A stretch of DNA of 64,000 nt from Larix kaempferi (taxonomy: Eukaryota; Streptophyta; Pinopsida; Pinales; Pinaceae). Positions 9,353 to 22,010 of the stretch are shown here, piece after piece. The position numbers and the translations under genes were made by a program. The notes under the pieces are model-generated. The model saw only the letters and a list, made by a program, of their open reading frames with translations, made no database searches and was not told the origin of the DNA. The stretch's first letter is position 1. Each line of letters begins with the position of its first letter. The DNA lies in contig BSBM01000200.1 in assembly GCA_027924585.1 (NCBI GenBank), positions 496,001 to 560,000 of the forward strand. Reading direction: 5' to 3'.

Positions 9353-10490
9353 CGACGTTCTATAGTTTGCGCATGCGTCCGGAAATAAGAAAAGCTTACT
9401 TCGACCGTTTTTTAAAATCACAGCTTCTAGAAGGTTTACATGATTTGGTAAAAAACATGAGTTTTTAGAAAATGTGTTTTATTTCATAAATGGAATCTAC
9501 AAAGTATGCACATTCTACGTCATAACGACGTTCTATAGTTTGCGCATGTGTCTGGAAATAAGAAAAGCTTACTTCGGAAGTTTTTTAAAATCATAGCTTC
9601 TAGAAGGTTTACATGATTTCGTAAAAAACATGAGGTTTTAGAAAATGTGTTTTATTTCAAAAATGGAATCTACAAAGTATGCACATTCTACGTCATAACG
9701 ACTTTCTATAGTTTGCACATGCGTTTGGAAATAAGAAAAGCTTACTTCCCCCATTTTTTAAAATCACAGCTTCGAGAAGGTTTACATGATTTCTTAAAAA
9801 ACACGAGTTTTTAGAAAATGTGTTTTATTTCATAAATGGAATCAACAAAGTTTTCACATTCTACGTCATAACAACGTTCTATAGTTTGCGCATGCGTCCG
9901 GAAATAAGAAAAGCTTACTTCCACCGTTTTTTAAAATCACAACTTCTAGAAGGTTTACATGATTTCGTAAAAAACACGAGTTTTTAGAAAATGTGTTTTA
10001 TTTCATAAATGGAATCTACAAAGTATGCACATTCTACGTCATAACGACTTTCTATAGTTTGCACATGCGTCGGGAAATAAGAAAAGCTTACTTCCACCGT
10101 TTTTTAAAATCATAGCTTCTAGAAGGTTTACATGATTTCGTAAAAAACATGAGTTTTTAGGAAATGTGTTTTATTTCATAAATGTAATTAACAAAGTATG
10201 CACATTCTACGTCATAACGACTTTCTATAGTTTGCGCATGCGTCCGGAAATAAGAAAAGCTTACTTCCCCTGTTTTTTAAAATCACAGCTTCTAGAAGGT
10301 TTACATGATTTCTTAAAAAACAAGAGTTTTTAGAAAATGTGTTTTATTTCATAAATGGAATCAACAAAGTAAGCACATTCTACCTCATAACGACTTTCTA
10401 TAGTTTGCGCAAGCGTTTGGAAATAAGAAAAGCTTACTTCCCCCGTTTTTTAAAATCACAGCTTCTAGAAGGTTTACATGATTTCTTAAA
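9340..10490 (+). repeat. 32-monomer-offset duplication, left copy (pairs with 14877-16027)
   Basis: Matches about 5,537 bp downstream (32 x 173 plus 1). Shared markers are ACTTCGACCG (about 9399), TTTGGTAAAAAACATGAG, ACTTCGGAAG (9571, versus 15108), CATGAGGTTTTAG, CTTCGAGAAGG, CATAACAACGTTC, GCGTCGGGAAAT, TTTAGGAAATG, and GTAAGC with TACCTCAT. ACTTCGGAAG occurs only in this pair. It follows the 14-monomer copy directly and leads into the 7-mer at 10381. Confidence 0.75.
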
Positions 10491-11591
10491 AAACAAGAGT
10501 TTTTAGAAAATGTGTTTTATTTCATAAATGGAATCAACAAAGTATGCACGTTCTACGTCATAACGACTTTCTATAGTTTGCGCATGCGTTTGGAAATAAG
10601 AAAAGCTTACTTCCCCCGTTTTTTAAAATCACAGCTTCTAGAGGGTTTACATGATTTGTTAAAAAACACGAGTTTTTCGAAAATGTGTTTTATTTAATAA
10701 ATGGAATCAACAAAGTATGCACATTCTACGTCATAACGACTTTCTATAGTTTGCGCATGCGTCCGGAAATAAGAAAAGCTTACTTCCACCGTTTTTTAAA
10801 ATCACAGCTTCTAGAAGGTTTACAGGATTTCGTAAAAAACACGAGTTTTTAGAAAATGTGTTTTATTTCATAAATGGAATCTACAAGGTATGCACATTCT
10901 ACGTCATAACGACTTTCTATAGTTTGCACATGCGTTCGGAAATAAGAAAAGCTTACTTCCCCCGTTTTTTAAAATCACATATTCTAGAAGGTTTACATCA
11001 TTTCTTAATAAAAACCAGTTTTTAGAAAATGTGTTTTATTTCATAAATGGAATTAACAAAGTATGCACATTCTACGTCATAACGACTTTCTATAGCTTGT
11101 GCATGCGTTTGGAAATAAGAAAAGCTTACTTCCCCTGTTTTTTAAAATCACAGCTTCTAGAAGGTATACATGATTTCTTAAAAAACACGAGTTTTTAGAA
11201 AATGTGTTTTATTTCATAAATAGAATCAACAAAGTATGCACATTCTACGTCATAACGACTTTCTGTAGTTTGCGCATGCGTCCGGAAATAAGAAAAGCAT
11301 ACTTCCACTGTTTTTTAAAATCACAGCTTCTAGAAGGTTTACATGATTTCGTAAAAAACACGAGTTTTTAGAAAATGTGTTTTATTTCATAAATGGAATC
11401 TACAAAGTATGCACATTCTATGTCATAACGACTTTCTATAGTTTGCGCATGCGTCCGGAAATAAGAAAAGCTTACTTCCACCGTTTTTTAAAATCACAGC
11501 TTCTAGAAGATTTACATGATTTCGTAAAAAACACGAGTTTTTAGAAAATGTGTTTTATTTCATAAATGGAATCTACAAAGTATGCACATTC
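10381..11591 (+). repeat. 7-monomer HOR, complete copy 3
   Basis: Monomer starts at 10381, 10554, 10727, 10900, 11073, 11246 and 11419; the next A is at 11592. The first monomer carries TACCTCAT with GCAAGCGTTTGG where A normally has ATAATGAC and TCCGG, so the A position has been replaced by a different monomer type. B-G keep the standard markers: TTTAATAAATGG, TTTCGTAAA, AAACCAG with AATTAAC, GGTATACATG, TTCTGTAG, and TATGTC with GAAGATTTAC. Confidence 0.8.
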
Positions 11592-14255
11592 TACGTCATA
11601 ATGACTTTCTATAGTTTGCGCATGCGTCCGGAAATAAGAAAAGCTTACTTCCCCCGTTTTTTAAAATCACAGCTTCTAGAAGGTTTACATGATTTCTTAA
11701 AAAACACGAGTTTTTAGAAAATGTGTTTTATTTCATAAATGGAATCAACAAAGTATGCCCGTTCTACTTCATAACGACTTTCTATAGTTTGCGCATGCGT
11801 TTGGAAATAAGAAAAGCTTACTTCCCCCTGTTTTTTAAAATCACAGTTTCTAGAAGGTTTACATGATTTGTTAAAAAACACGAGTTTTTAGAAAATGTGT
11901 TTTATTTAATAAATGGAATCAACAAAGTATGCACATTCTACGTCATAACGACTTTCTATAGTTTGCGCATGCGTCCGGAAATAAGAAAAGCTTACTTCCA
12001 CCGTTTTTTAAAATCATAGCTTCTAGAAGGTTTACATGATTTCGTAAAAAACACGAGTTTTTAGAAAATGTGTTTTATTTCATAAATCGAATCTACAAAG
12101 TATGCACATTCTACGTCATAACGACTTTCTATAGTTCTCACATGCGTCCGGAAATAAGAAAAGCTTACTTCCCCCGTTTTTTAAAATCACAGCTTCTAGA
12201 AGGTTTACATGATTTCGTAAAAAACACGAGTTTTTAGAAAATGTGTTTTATTTCATAAATGGAATCTACAAAGTATGCACATTCTACGTCATAACGACTT
12301 TCTATAGTTTGCGCATGCTTCCAGAAATAAGAAAAGCTTACTTCCCCCGTTTTTTAAAATCACAGCTTCTAGAAGGTTTACATGATTTCTTAAAAAACAC
12401 GAGTTTTTAGAAAATGTGTTTTATTTCATAAATGGAATCAACAAAGTATGCACATTCTACGTCATAATGACTTTCTATAGTTTGCGCATGCGTTTGAAAA
12501 TAAGAAAAGCTTACTTCCCCCGTTTTTTAAAATCACAGTTTCTAGAAGGTTTACATGATTTGTTAAAAAACACGAGTTTTTAGAAAATGTGTTTTATTTC
12601 ATAAATGGAATAAACAAAGTATGCACATTCTACGTCATAACGACCTTCTATAGTTTGCACATGCATCCGGAAATAAGAAAAGCTTACTTCCACCGTTTTT
12701 TAAAATCACAGCTTCTATAAGGTTTACATGATTTCGTAAAAAACACGAGTTTTTAGAAAATGTGTTTTATTTCATAAATGGAATGTACAAAGTATGCACA
12801 TTCTACGTCATAATGACTTTCTATAGTTTGCGCATGCGTCCGGAAATAAGAAAAGCTTACTTCACCCGTTTTTTAAAATCACAGCTTCTAGAAGGTTTAC
12901 ATGATTTATTAAAAAACACGAGTTTGTAGAAAATGTGTTTTATTTCATAAATGGAATCTACAAAGTATGCAGATTCTATGTCATAACGACTTTCTATAGT
13001 TTGCGCATGCGTCCGGAAATAAGAAAAGCTTACTTCCACCGTTTTTTAAAATCACAGCTTCTAGAAGATTTACATGATTTCGTAAAAAACACGAGTTTTT
13101 AGAAAATGTGTTTTATTTCATAAATGGAATCTACAAAGTACGCACATTCTACATCATTATGAATTTCTATAGTTTGCGCATGCGTCCGGAAATATTAAAA
13201 GCTTACTTCCCCCGTTTTTTAAAATCACAGCTTCTAGAAGGTTTACATGATTTTTTAAAAAACACGAGTTTTTAGAAAATGTGTTTTATTTCATAAATGG
13301 AATCAACAAAGTATGCACATTCTACGTCATAACGACTTTCTATATTTTGCGCATGCGTTTGGAAATAAGAAAAGCTTACTTCCCCCGTTTTTTAAAATCA
13401 CAGCTTCTAGAAGGTTTACATGATTTGTTAAAAAATACGAGTTTTTAGAAAATGTGTTTTATTTCATAAATGGAATCAACAAAGTATGCACATTCTACGT
13501 CATAACGACCTTCTATAGTTTGCACATGCGTCCGGAAATAAGAAAAGCTTACTTCCACCATTTTTTAAAATCACAGCTTCTAGAAGGTTTAAATGATTTC
13601 GTAAAAGACACGAGTTTTGAGAAAATGTGTTTTATTTCATAAATGGAATCTACAAAGTATGCACATTCTATGTCATAACGATTTTCTATAGTTTGCGCAT
13701 GCGTCCGGAAATAAGAAAAGCTTACCTCCCCTGTTTTTTAAAATCACAGATTCTAGAAGTTTTGCATGATTTATTAAAAAACATGAGTTTTTAGAAAATG
13801 TGTTTTATTAAATAAATGCAATCAACAAAGTATGTACATTCTACGTAAAAACGACTTTCTATAATTTGCGCATGCGTTTGGAAATAAGAAAAGCTTACTT
13901 CCCCCATTTTTTAAAATCACAGCTTCTAGAAGGTTTACATGATTTCTTAAAAAACACGAGTTTTTAGAAAATGTGATTTATTTCGTTAATGGAATCAAAA
14001 AAGTATGCACATTTTATGTCATAGCGACTTTCTATAGTTTGCGCATGCGTTTGTAAATAAGAAAAGCTTACTTCCACCATTTTTTAAAATCACAGCTTCT
14101 AGAAGGTTTACATGATTTCTTAACAAACACGAGTTTTTAGAAAATGTGTTTTATTTCACAAATGGAATCAACAAAGTATGCACATTCTACGTCATAACGA
14201 CTTTCTATAGTTTGCGGATTCGTCCAGAAATAAGAAAAGCTTACTTCTCCCATTT
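10480..14255 (+). repeat. 38-monomer-offset duplication, right copy
   Basis: Counterpart of 3905-7680. It spans most of one complete 7-mer, a complete 9-mer HOR and about six further monomers. Both copies carry TGCGGATTCGTCCAG, AATAAATGCAATC and CTACGTAAAAACGAC, which I did not see elsewhere in the window. That supports one copying event and not chance assembly from the variant pool. Confidence 0.75.
11592..13149 (+). repeat. 9-monomer HOR, copy 2
   Basis: A at 11592, B 11765, C 11939, X1 12112 (GTTCTCACATGCG), X2 12285 (GCATGCTTCCAG), X3 12458, X4 12631, X5 12804 (TTCACCCG, TTTATTAAA) and G 12977 (GAAGATTTAC). The next A is at 13150. It is 1,558 bp because of one extra C near 11826 (TTCCCCCTG). 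The order is identical to 5018-6574. Confidence 0.8.
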
Positions 14256-14876
14256 TTTAAAATCACAGCTTCTAGAAGGTTTACATGATTTCTTAAAAAA
14301 CACGAGTTTTTAGAAAATGTGTTTTATTTCACAAATGGAATCAACAAAGTATGCACATTCTACATCATAACGACTTTCTATAGTTTGCGCATTCGTCCGG
14401 AAATAAGAAAAGCTTACTTCCACCGTTTTTTAAAATCACAGCTTCTAGAAGGTTTACATGATTTGGTAAAAAACATGAGTTTTTAGAAAATGTATTTTAT
14501 TTCATAAATGGAATCTACAAAGTATGCACATTCTACATCATAACGACTTTCTATAGTTTGCGCATGCGTCCGAAAATAAGAAAAGTTTACTTCCCCTGTT
14601 TTTTAAAATCACAGCTTCTAGAAGGTTTACATGATTTCTTAAAAAACACGAGTTTTTAGAAAATGTGTTTTATTTCATAAATGGAATCAACAAAGTATGC
14701 ACATTCTACGTCATAACGACTTTCTATAGTTTGCGCAAGCGTTTGGAAATAAGAAAAGTTTACTTCCCCCGTTTTTTAAAATCACAGCTTCTAGAAGGTT
14801 TACATAATTTCTTAAAAAACACGAGTTTTTAGAAAATGTGTTTTATTTCATAAATGGAATCAACAAAGTATGCACA

Positions 14877-16027
14877 TTCTACGTCATAACGACGCTCTAT
14901 AGTTTGCGCATGCGTCCGGAAATAAGAAAAGCTTACTTCGACCGTTTTTTAAAATCACAGCTTCTAGAAAGTTTACATGATTTGGTAAAAAACATGAGTT
15001 TTTTGAAAATGTGTTTTATTTCATCAATGGAATCTACAAAGTATGCACATTCTACGTCATAACGACGTTCTATAGTTTGCGCATGTGTCTGGAAATAAGA
15101 AAAGCTTACTTCGGAAGTTTTTTAAAATCATAGCTTCTAGAAGGTTTACATGATTTCGTAAAAAACATGAGGTTTTAGAAAATGTGTTTTATTTCATAAA
15201 TGGAATCTACAAAGTATGCACATTCTACGTCATAACGACTTTCTATAGTTTGCACATGCGTTTGGAAATAAGAAAAGCTTACTTCCCCCGTTTTTTAAAA
15301 TCACAGCTTCGAGAAGGTTTACATGATTTCTTAAAAAACACGAGTTTTTAGAAAATGTGTTTTATTTCATAAATGGAATCAACAAAGTATGCACATTCTA
15401 CGTCATAACAACGTTCTATAGTTTGCGCATGCGTCCGGAAATAAGAAAAGCTTACTTCCACCGTTTTTTAAAATCACAACTTCTAGAAGGTTTACATGAT
15501 TTCGTAAAAAACACGAGTTTTTAGAAAATGTGTTTTATTTCATAAATGGAATCTACAAAGTATGCACATTCTACATCATAACGACTTTCTATAGTTTGCA
15601 CATGCGTCGGGAAATAAGAAAAGCTTACTTCCACCGTTTTTTAAAATCATAGCTTCTAGAAGGTTTACATGATTTCGTAAAAAACACGAGTTTTTAGGAA
15701 ATGTGTTTTATTTCATAAATGTAATTAACAAAGTATGCACATTCTATGTCATAACGACTTTCTATAGTTTGCGCATGCGTCCGGAAATAAGAAAAGCTTA
15801 CTTCCCCTGTTTTTTAAAATCACAGCTTCTAGAAGGTTTACATGATTTCTTAAAAAACAAGAGTTTTTAGAAAATGTGTTTTATTTCATAAATGGAATCA
15901 ACAAAGTAAGCACATTCTACCTCATAACGACTTTCTATAGTTTGCGCAAGCGTTTGGAAATAAGAAAAGCTTACTTCCCCCGTTTTTTAAAATCACAGCT
16001 TCTAGAAGGTTTACATGATTTCTTAAA
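14877..16027 (+). repeat. 32-monomer-offset duplication, right copy
   Basis: Counterpart of 9340-10490. From about 15.69 kb the match passes into a separate correspondence with 1.33-2.95 kb at an offset of about 14,360 bp (83 monomers), which continues to about 17.3 kb. Confidence 0.75.
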
Positions 16028-16609
16028 AAACATGAGTTTTTAGAAAATGTGTTTTATTTCATAAATGGAATCAACAAAGTATGCACATTCTACGTCATAA
16101 CGATGTTCTATAGTTTGCGCATTCGTCCGGAAATAAGAAAAGCTTACTTCCACCGTTTTTTAACATCATAGCTTCTAGAAGATTTACATGATTTCGTAAA
16201 AAACACGAGTTTTTAGAAAATGTGTTTTATTTCATAAATGGAATCTACAAAGTATGCACATTCTACGTCATAACGACTTTCTATAGTTTGCGCATGTGTC
16301 CGGAAATAAGAAACGCTTACTTCCCCCGTTTTTTAAAATCACACCTTCTAGAAGGTTTACAAGATTTCTTAAAAAACACGAGTTTTTAGAAAATGTGTTT
16401 TATTTCATAAATGGAATCAACAAAGTATGCACATTCTACGTCATAACGACTTTCTATAGTTTGCGCATTCGTCCAGAAATAAGAAAAGCTTACTTCCACC
16501 GTTTTTTAAAATCACAACTTCTAGAAGGTTTACATGATTTCGTAAAAAACACGAGTTTTTAGAAAATGTGTTTTATTTCCTAAGTGGAATCTACAAAGTA
16601 CGCACATTC

Positions 16610-17647
16610 TACGTCATAATGACTTTCTATAGTTTGCGCATGCGTCCGGAAATAAGAAAAGCTTACTTCCCCCGTTTTTTAAAATCACAGCTTCTAGAAG
16701 GTTTACATGATTTCTTAAAAAACACGAGTTTTTAGAAAATGTGTTTTATTTCATAAATGGAATCTACAAAGTATGCACATTCTACGTCATAATGACTTTC
16801 TATAGTTTGCGCATGCATTTGGAAATAAGAAAAGCTTACTTCCCCCGTTTTTTAAAATCACAGCTTCTAGAAGGTTTACATGATTTGTTAAAAAACACGA
16901 GTTTTTAGAAAATGTGTTTTATTTAATAAATGGAATCAACAAAGTATGCACATTCTACGTCATAACGACTTTCTATAGTTTGCACATGCGTCCGGATATA
17001 AGAAAAGCTTACTTCCACCGTTTTTTAAAATCATAGCTTCTAGAAGGTTTACATGATTTCGTAAAAAACACGAGTTTTTAGAAAATGTGTTTTATTTCAT
17101 AAATGGAATCTACAAAGTATGCGCATTCTACGTCATAACGACTTTCTATAGTTTGCGCATGCGTTTGGAAATAAGAAAAGCTTACTTCCCCCGTTTTTTA
17201 AAATCACAGCTTCTAGAAGGTTTACATGATTTTTTAAAAAACACGAGTTTTTAGAAAATGTGTTTTATTTCATAAATGGAATTAACAAAGTATGCACATT
17301 CTACGTCATAACGACTTTCTATAGCTTGTGCATGCGTTTGGAAATAAGAAAAGCTTACTTCCCCTGTTTTTTAAAATCACAGCTTCTAGAAGGTTTACAT
17401 GAATTCTTAAAAAACACGATTTTTTAGAAAATGTGTTTTATTTCATAAATGGAATCTACAAAGTATGCACATTCTACGTCATAACGACTTTCTATAGTTT
17501 GCGCATGCGTCCAGAAATAAGAAAAGCTTACTTCCACCATTCTTTAAAATCACAGCTTCTAGAAGATTTACATGATTTCGTAAAAAACACGAGTTTTTAG
17601 AAAATGTGTTTTATTTCATAAATGGAATCTACAAAGTATGCACATTC
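16610..17647 (+). repeat. Six-monomer deleted version of the 7-mer (A-B-C-D-E-G)
   Basis: A at 16610, B 16783 (GCATGCATTTGG), C 16956 (CCGGATAT), D 17129 (AATTAAC), E 17302 (GCTTGTGCATGCG) and G 17475 (GTCCAG, GAAGATTTAC), with the next A at 17648. Length is 1,038 bp (6 x 173). F (TTCTGTAG, AAGCATAC) is missing as a whole monomer, so register was preserved. A-D also match 2250-2941 at an offset of 14,360 bp. Confidence 0.8.
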
Positions 17648-18859
17648 TACGTCATAATGACTTTCTATAGTTTGCGCATGCATCCGGAAATAAGAAAAGC
17701 TTATTTCCCCCGTTTTTTAAAATCACAGCTTCTAGAAGGTTTACATGATTTCTTAAAAAACACGAGTTTTTAGAAAATGTGTTTTATTTCATAAATGGAA
17801 TCAACAAAGTATGCACGTTCTACGTCATAACGACTTTCTATAGTTTGCGCATGCGTTTGGAAATAAGAAAAGCTTACTTCCCCCGTTTTTTAAAATCACA
17901 GCTTCTAGAAGTTTTACATGATTTGTTAAAAAACACGAGTTTTTAGAAAATGTGTTTTATTTAATAAATGGAATCAACAAAGTATGCACATTCTACGTCA
18001 TAACGACTTTCTATAGTTTGCACATGCGTCCGGAAATAAGAAAAGCTTACTTCCACCGTTTTTTAAAATCACAGCTTCTAGAAGGTTTACATGATTTCGT
18101 AAAAAACACGAGTTTTTAGAAAATGTGTTTTATTTCATAAATGGAATCTACAAAGTATGCACATTCTACGTCATAACGACTTCCTATAGTTTGAACATGC
18201 GTCCGGAAATAAGAAAAGCTTACTTCCCCCGTTTTTTAAAATCACATCTTCTAGAAGGTTTACATGATTTCTTAAAAAAAACCAGTTTTTAGAAAATGTG
18301 TTTTTTTTTTATAAATGGAATTAACAAAGAATGCACATTCTACGTCATAACGACTTTCTATTGCTTGTGCATGCGTTTGGAAATAAGAAAAGCTTACTTC
18401 CCCTGTTTTTTAAAATCACAGCTTCTAGAAGGTATACATGATTTCTTAAAAAACACGAGTTTTTAGAAAATGTGTTTTATTTCATAAATAGAATCAACAA
18501 AGTATGCACATTCTACGTCATAACGACTTTCTGTAGTTTGCGCATGCGTGCGGAAATAAGAAAAGCATACTTCCATCGTTTTTTAAAATCACAGCTTCTA
18601 GAAGGGTTACATGATTTCGTAAAAAACACGAGTTTTTAGAAAATGTGTTTTATTTCATAAATGGAATCTACAAAGTATGCACATTCTATGTCATAACGAC
18701 GTTTTATAGTTTGCCCATGCGTCCGGAAATAAGAAAAGCTTACTTCCACCGTTTTTTAAAATCACAGCTTCTAGAAGATTTACATGATTTCGTAAAAAAC
18801 ACGAGTTTTTAGGAAATGTGTTTTATTTCATAAATGTAATTAACAAAGTATGCAAATTC
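17648..18859 (+). repeat. 7-monomer HOR, complete copy 4
   Basis: A 17648, B 17821, C 17994, D 18167 (CACATCTTC, AAACCAG, AATTAAC), E 18340 (GCTTGTGCATGCG), F 18513 (TTCTGTAG, AAGCATAC) and G about 18686 (TATGTC, GAAGATTTAC). The A/B border marker GCACGTTC at 17812 is 13,841 bp (80 monomers plus 1) from the one at 3971. D ends in a long T run near 18300. Confidence 0.8.
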
Positions 18860-19011
18860 TACGTCATAACGACTTTCTATAGTTTGCGCATGCGTCCGGA
18901 AATAAGAAAAGCTTACTTCCCCTATTTTTTAAAATCACAGCTTCTAGAAGGTTTACATGATTTCTTAAAAAACAAGAGTTTTTAGAAAATGTGTTTTATT
19001 TCATAAATGGA

Positions 19012-20222
19012 ATCAACAAAGTAAGCACATTCTACCTCATAACGACTTTCTATAGTTTGCGCAAGCGTTTGGAAATAAGAAAAGCTTACTTCCCCTGTTT
19101 TTTAAAATCACAGCTTCTAGAAGGTTTACATGATTTCTTAAAAAACAAGAGTTTTTAGAAAATGTGTTTTATTTCATAAATGGAATCAACAAAGTAAGCA
19201 CATTCTACCTCATAACGACTTTCTATAGTTTGCGCATGCGTCCAGAAATAAGAAAAGCTTACTTCCACCGTTTTTTAAAATCATAGCTTCTAGAAGATTT
19301 ACATGATTCCGTAAAAAACACGAGTTTTTAGAAAATGTGTTTTATTTCATAAATGGAATCTACAAAGTATGCAAATTCTACGTCATAACGAATTTCTATA
19401 GTTTGCACATGCGTCTGGAAATAAGAAACGCTTACTTCCCCCGTTTTTTAAAATCACAGCTTCTAGAAGGTTTACAAGATTTCTTAAAAAACACGAGTTC
19501 TTAGAAAATGTGTTTTATTTCATAAATGGAATCAACAAAGTATGCACATTCTACGTCATAAAGAATTTCTATAGTTTGCGCATTCGTCCAGAAATAAGAA
19601 AAGCTTACTTCCACCGTTTTTTAAAATCACAGCTTCTAGAAGGTTTACATGATATCGTAAAAAACACGAGTTTTTAGAAAATGTGTTTTATTTCCTCAAT
19701 GGAATCTACAAAGTATGCACATTCTACGTCATAATGACTTTCTATAGTTTGCGCATGCGTCCGGAAATAAGAAAAGCTTACTTCCCCCGTTTTTTAAAAT
19801 CACAGCTTCTAGAAGGTTTACATGATTTCTTAAAAAACACGAGTTTTTAGAAAATGTGTTTTATTTCATAAATGGAATCAACAAAGTATGCACATTCTAC
19901 GTCATAACGACTTTCTATAGTTTGCGCATGCGTTTGTAAATAAGAAAAGCTTACTTCCCCCGTTTTTTAAAATCACAGCTTCTAGAAGGTTTACATGATT
20001 TGTTAAAAAACACGAGTTTTTAGAAAATGTGTTTTATTTAATAAATGGAATCAACAAAGTATGCACACTCTACGTTATAACAACTTTCTATAGTTTGCGC
20101 ATGCATCCGGAAATAAGAAAAGCTTACTTCCACCGTTTTTTTAAATCACAGCTTCTAGAAGGTTTACATGATTTCGTAAAAAACACGAGTTTTTAGAAAA
20201 TGTGTTTTATTTCATAAATGGA
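19012..20222 (+). repeat. 7-monomer (1,211-bp) tandem duplication, left copy
   Basis: Matches the next 1,211 bp. GTAAGCACAT at 19021 recurs at 20232, and GAGTTCTTAG at 19495 recurs at 20706. Other shared markers are TACCTCAT, GCAAGCGTTTGG, CAAGAG, ATGATTCCGTAAA, AAACGCTTAC and TTTACAAGAT. Inside it, A 19725, B about 19898 and C about 20071 are the start of a standard 7-mer, cut off by the second copy. Confidence 0.8.
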
Positions 20223-21200
20223 ATCAACAAAGTAAGCACATTCTACCTCATAACGACTTTCTATAGTTTGCGCAAGCGTTTGGAAATAAGAAAAGCTTAC
20301 TTCCCCTGTTTTTTAAAATCACAGCTTCTAGAAGGTTTACATGATTTCTTAAAAAACAAGAGTTTTTAGAAAATGTGTTTTATTTCATAAATGGAATCAA
20401 CAAAGTAAGCACATTCTACCTCATAACGACTTTCTATAGTTTGCGCATGCGTCCAGAAATAAGAAAAGCTTACTTCCACCGTTTTTTAAAATCATAGCTT
20501 CTAGAAGATTTACATGATTCCGTAAAAAACACGAGTTTTTAGAAAATGTGTTTTATTTCATAAATGGAATCTACAAAGTATGCACATTCTACGTCATAAC
20601 GACTTTCTATAGTTTGCACATGCGTCCGGAAATAAGAAACGCTTACTTCCCCCGTTTTTTAAAATCACAGCTTCTAGAAGGTTTACAAGATTTCTTAAAA
20701 AACACGAGTTCTTAGAAAATGTGTTTTATTTCATAAATGGAATCAACAAAGTATGCACATTCTACGTCATAACGAATTTCTATAGTTTGCGCATTCGTCC
20801 AGAAATAAGAAAAGCTTACTTCCACCGTTTTTTAAAATCACAGCTTCTAGAAGGTTTACATGATTTCGTAAAAAACACGAGTTTTTAGAAAATGTGTTTT
20901 ATTTCCTCAATAAAATCTACAAAGTATGCACATTCTACGTCATAATGACTTTCTATAGTTTGCGCACGCGTCCATAAACAAGAAAAGCTTACTTCCCCCG
21001 TTTTTTAAAATCACAGCTTCTAGAAGGTTTACATGATTTCTTAAAAAACTAGAGTTTTTAGAAAATGTGTTTTATTTCATAAATGGAATCAACAAAGTAT
21101 GCACATTCTACGTCATAACGACTTTCTATAGTTTGCGCATGCGTTTGGAAATAAGAAAAGCTTACTTCCCCCGTTTTTTAAAATCACAGCTTCTAGAAGG
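20223..21200 (+). repeat. 7-monomer tandem duplication, right copy (partial)
   Basis: Counterpart of 19012 onward at an offset of 1,211 bp. A-type monomers at 19725 and 20936 are exactly 1,211 bp apart and are both preceded by TTTCCTCAAT. The match ends near 21.2 kb, where the right copy changes to a D-type monomer (TTTTTCAAAAAAC, AATTAAC). Confidence 0.75.
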
Positions 21201-21204
21201 TTTA

Positions 21205-22010
21205 CATGATTTTTCAAAAAACACGAGTTTTCAGAAAATGTGTTTTATTTCATAAATGGAATTAACAAAGTATGCGGATTCTACGTCATAACGACTTTCT
21301 ATAGTTTGTGCATGCGTTTGGAAATAAGAAAAGCTTACTTTCCCTGTTTTTTAAAATCACAGCTTCTAGAAGGTATACATGATTTCTTAAAAAACACTAG
21401 TTTTTAGAAAATGTGTTTTATTTCATAAATAGAATCAACAAAGTATGCACATTCTACGTCATAACGACTTTCTGTAGTTTGTGCATGCGTGCGGAAATAA
21501 GAAAAGCATACTTCCACCGTTTTTTAAAATCACAGCTTCTAGAAGGTTTACATGATTTCGTAAAAAACACGAGTTTTTAGAAAATGTGTTTTATTTCATA
21601 AATGGAATCTACAAAGTATGCACATTCTATGTCATAACGACTTTCTATAGTTTGCGCATGCGTCCTGAAATAAGAAAAGCTTACTTCCACCGTTTTTTAA
21701 AATCACAGCTTCTAGAAGATTTACATGATTTCGTAAAAAACACGAGTTTTTAGAAATTGTGTTTTATTTCATAAATGGAATCTACAAAGTATGCACATTC
21801 TACGTCATAACGACTTTCTATAGTTTGCGCATGCGTCCGGAAATAAGAAAAGCTTACTTCCCCCGTTTTTTAAAATCACAGCTTCTAGAAGGTTTACATG
21901 ATTTCTTAAAAAACACGAGTTTTTAGAAAATGTGTTTTATTTCATAAATGGAATCAATAAAGTATGCACATTATACGTCATAACGACTTTCTATAGTTTG
22001 CGCATGCGTT
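21205..22010 (+). repeat. D-E-F-G-A segment, left member of a 7-mer tandem pair
   Basis: TTTTTCAAAAAAC and TATGCGGATTC (21271) recur 1,211 bp downstream (22482). TTTGTGCATGCG, CACTAGTTTTTAG and GTTTGTGCATGCGTGCGG are also shared. These two pairs (19.0-21.2 and 21.2-23.2 kb) show the 7-mer acting as the local unit of recent amplification. Confidence 0.75.

Noticed and set aside
12857-13039. 60-codon frame on the minus strand
   Set aside because: It is the reverse translation of one satellite monomer, opened by a local substitution (GAGTTTGTAG). No counterpart runs along the array.
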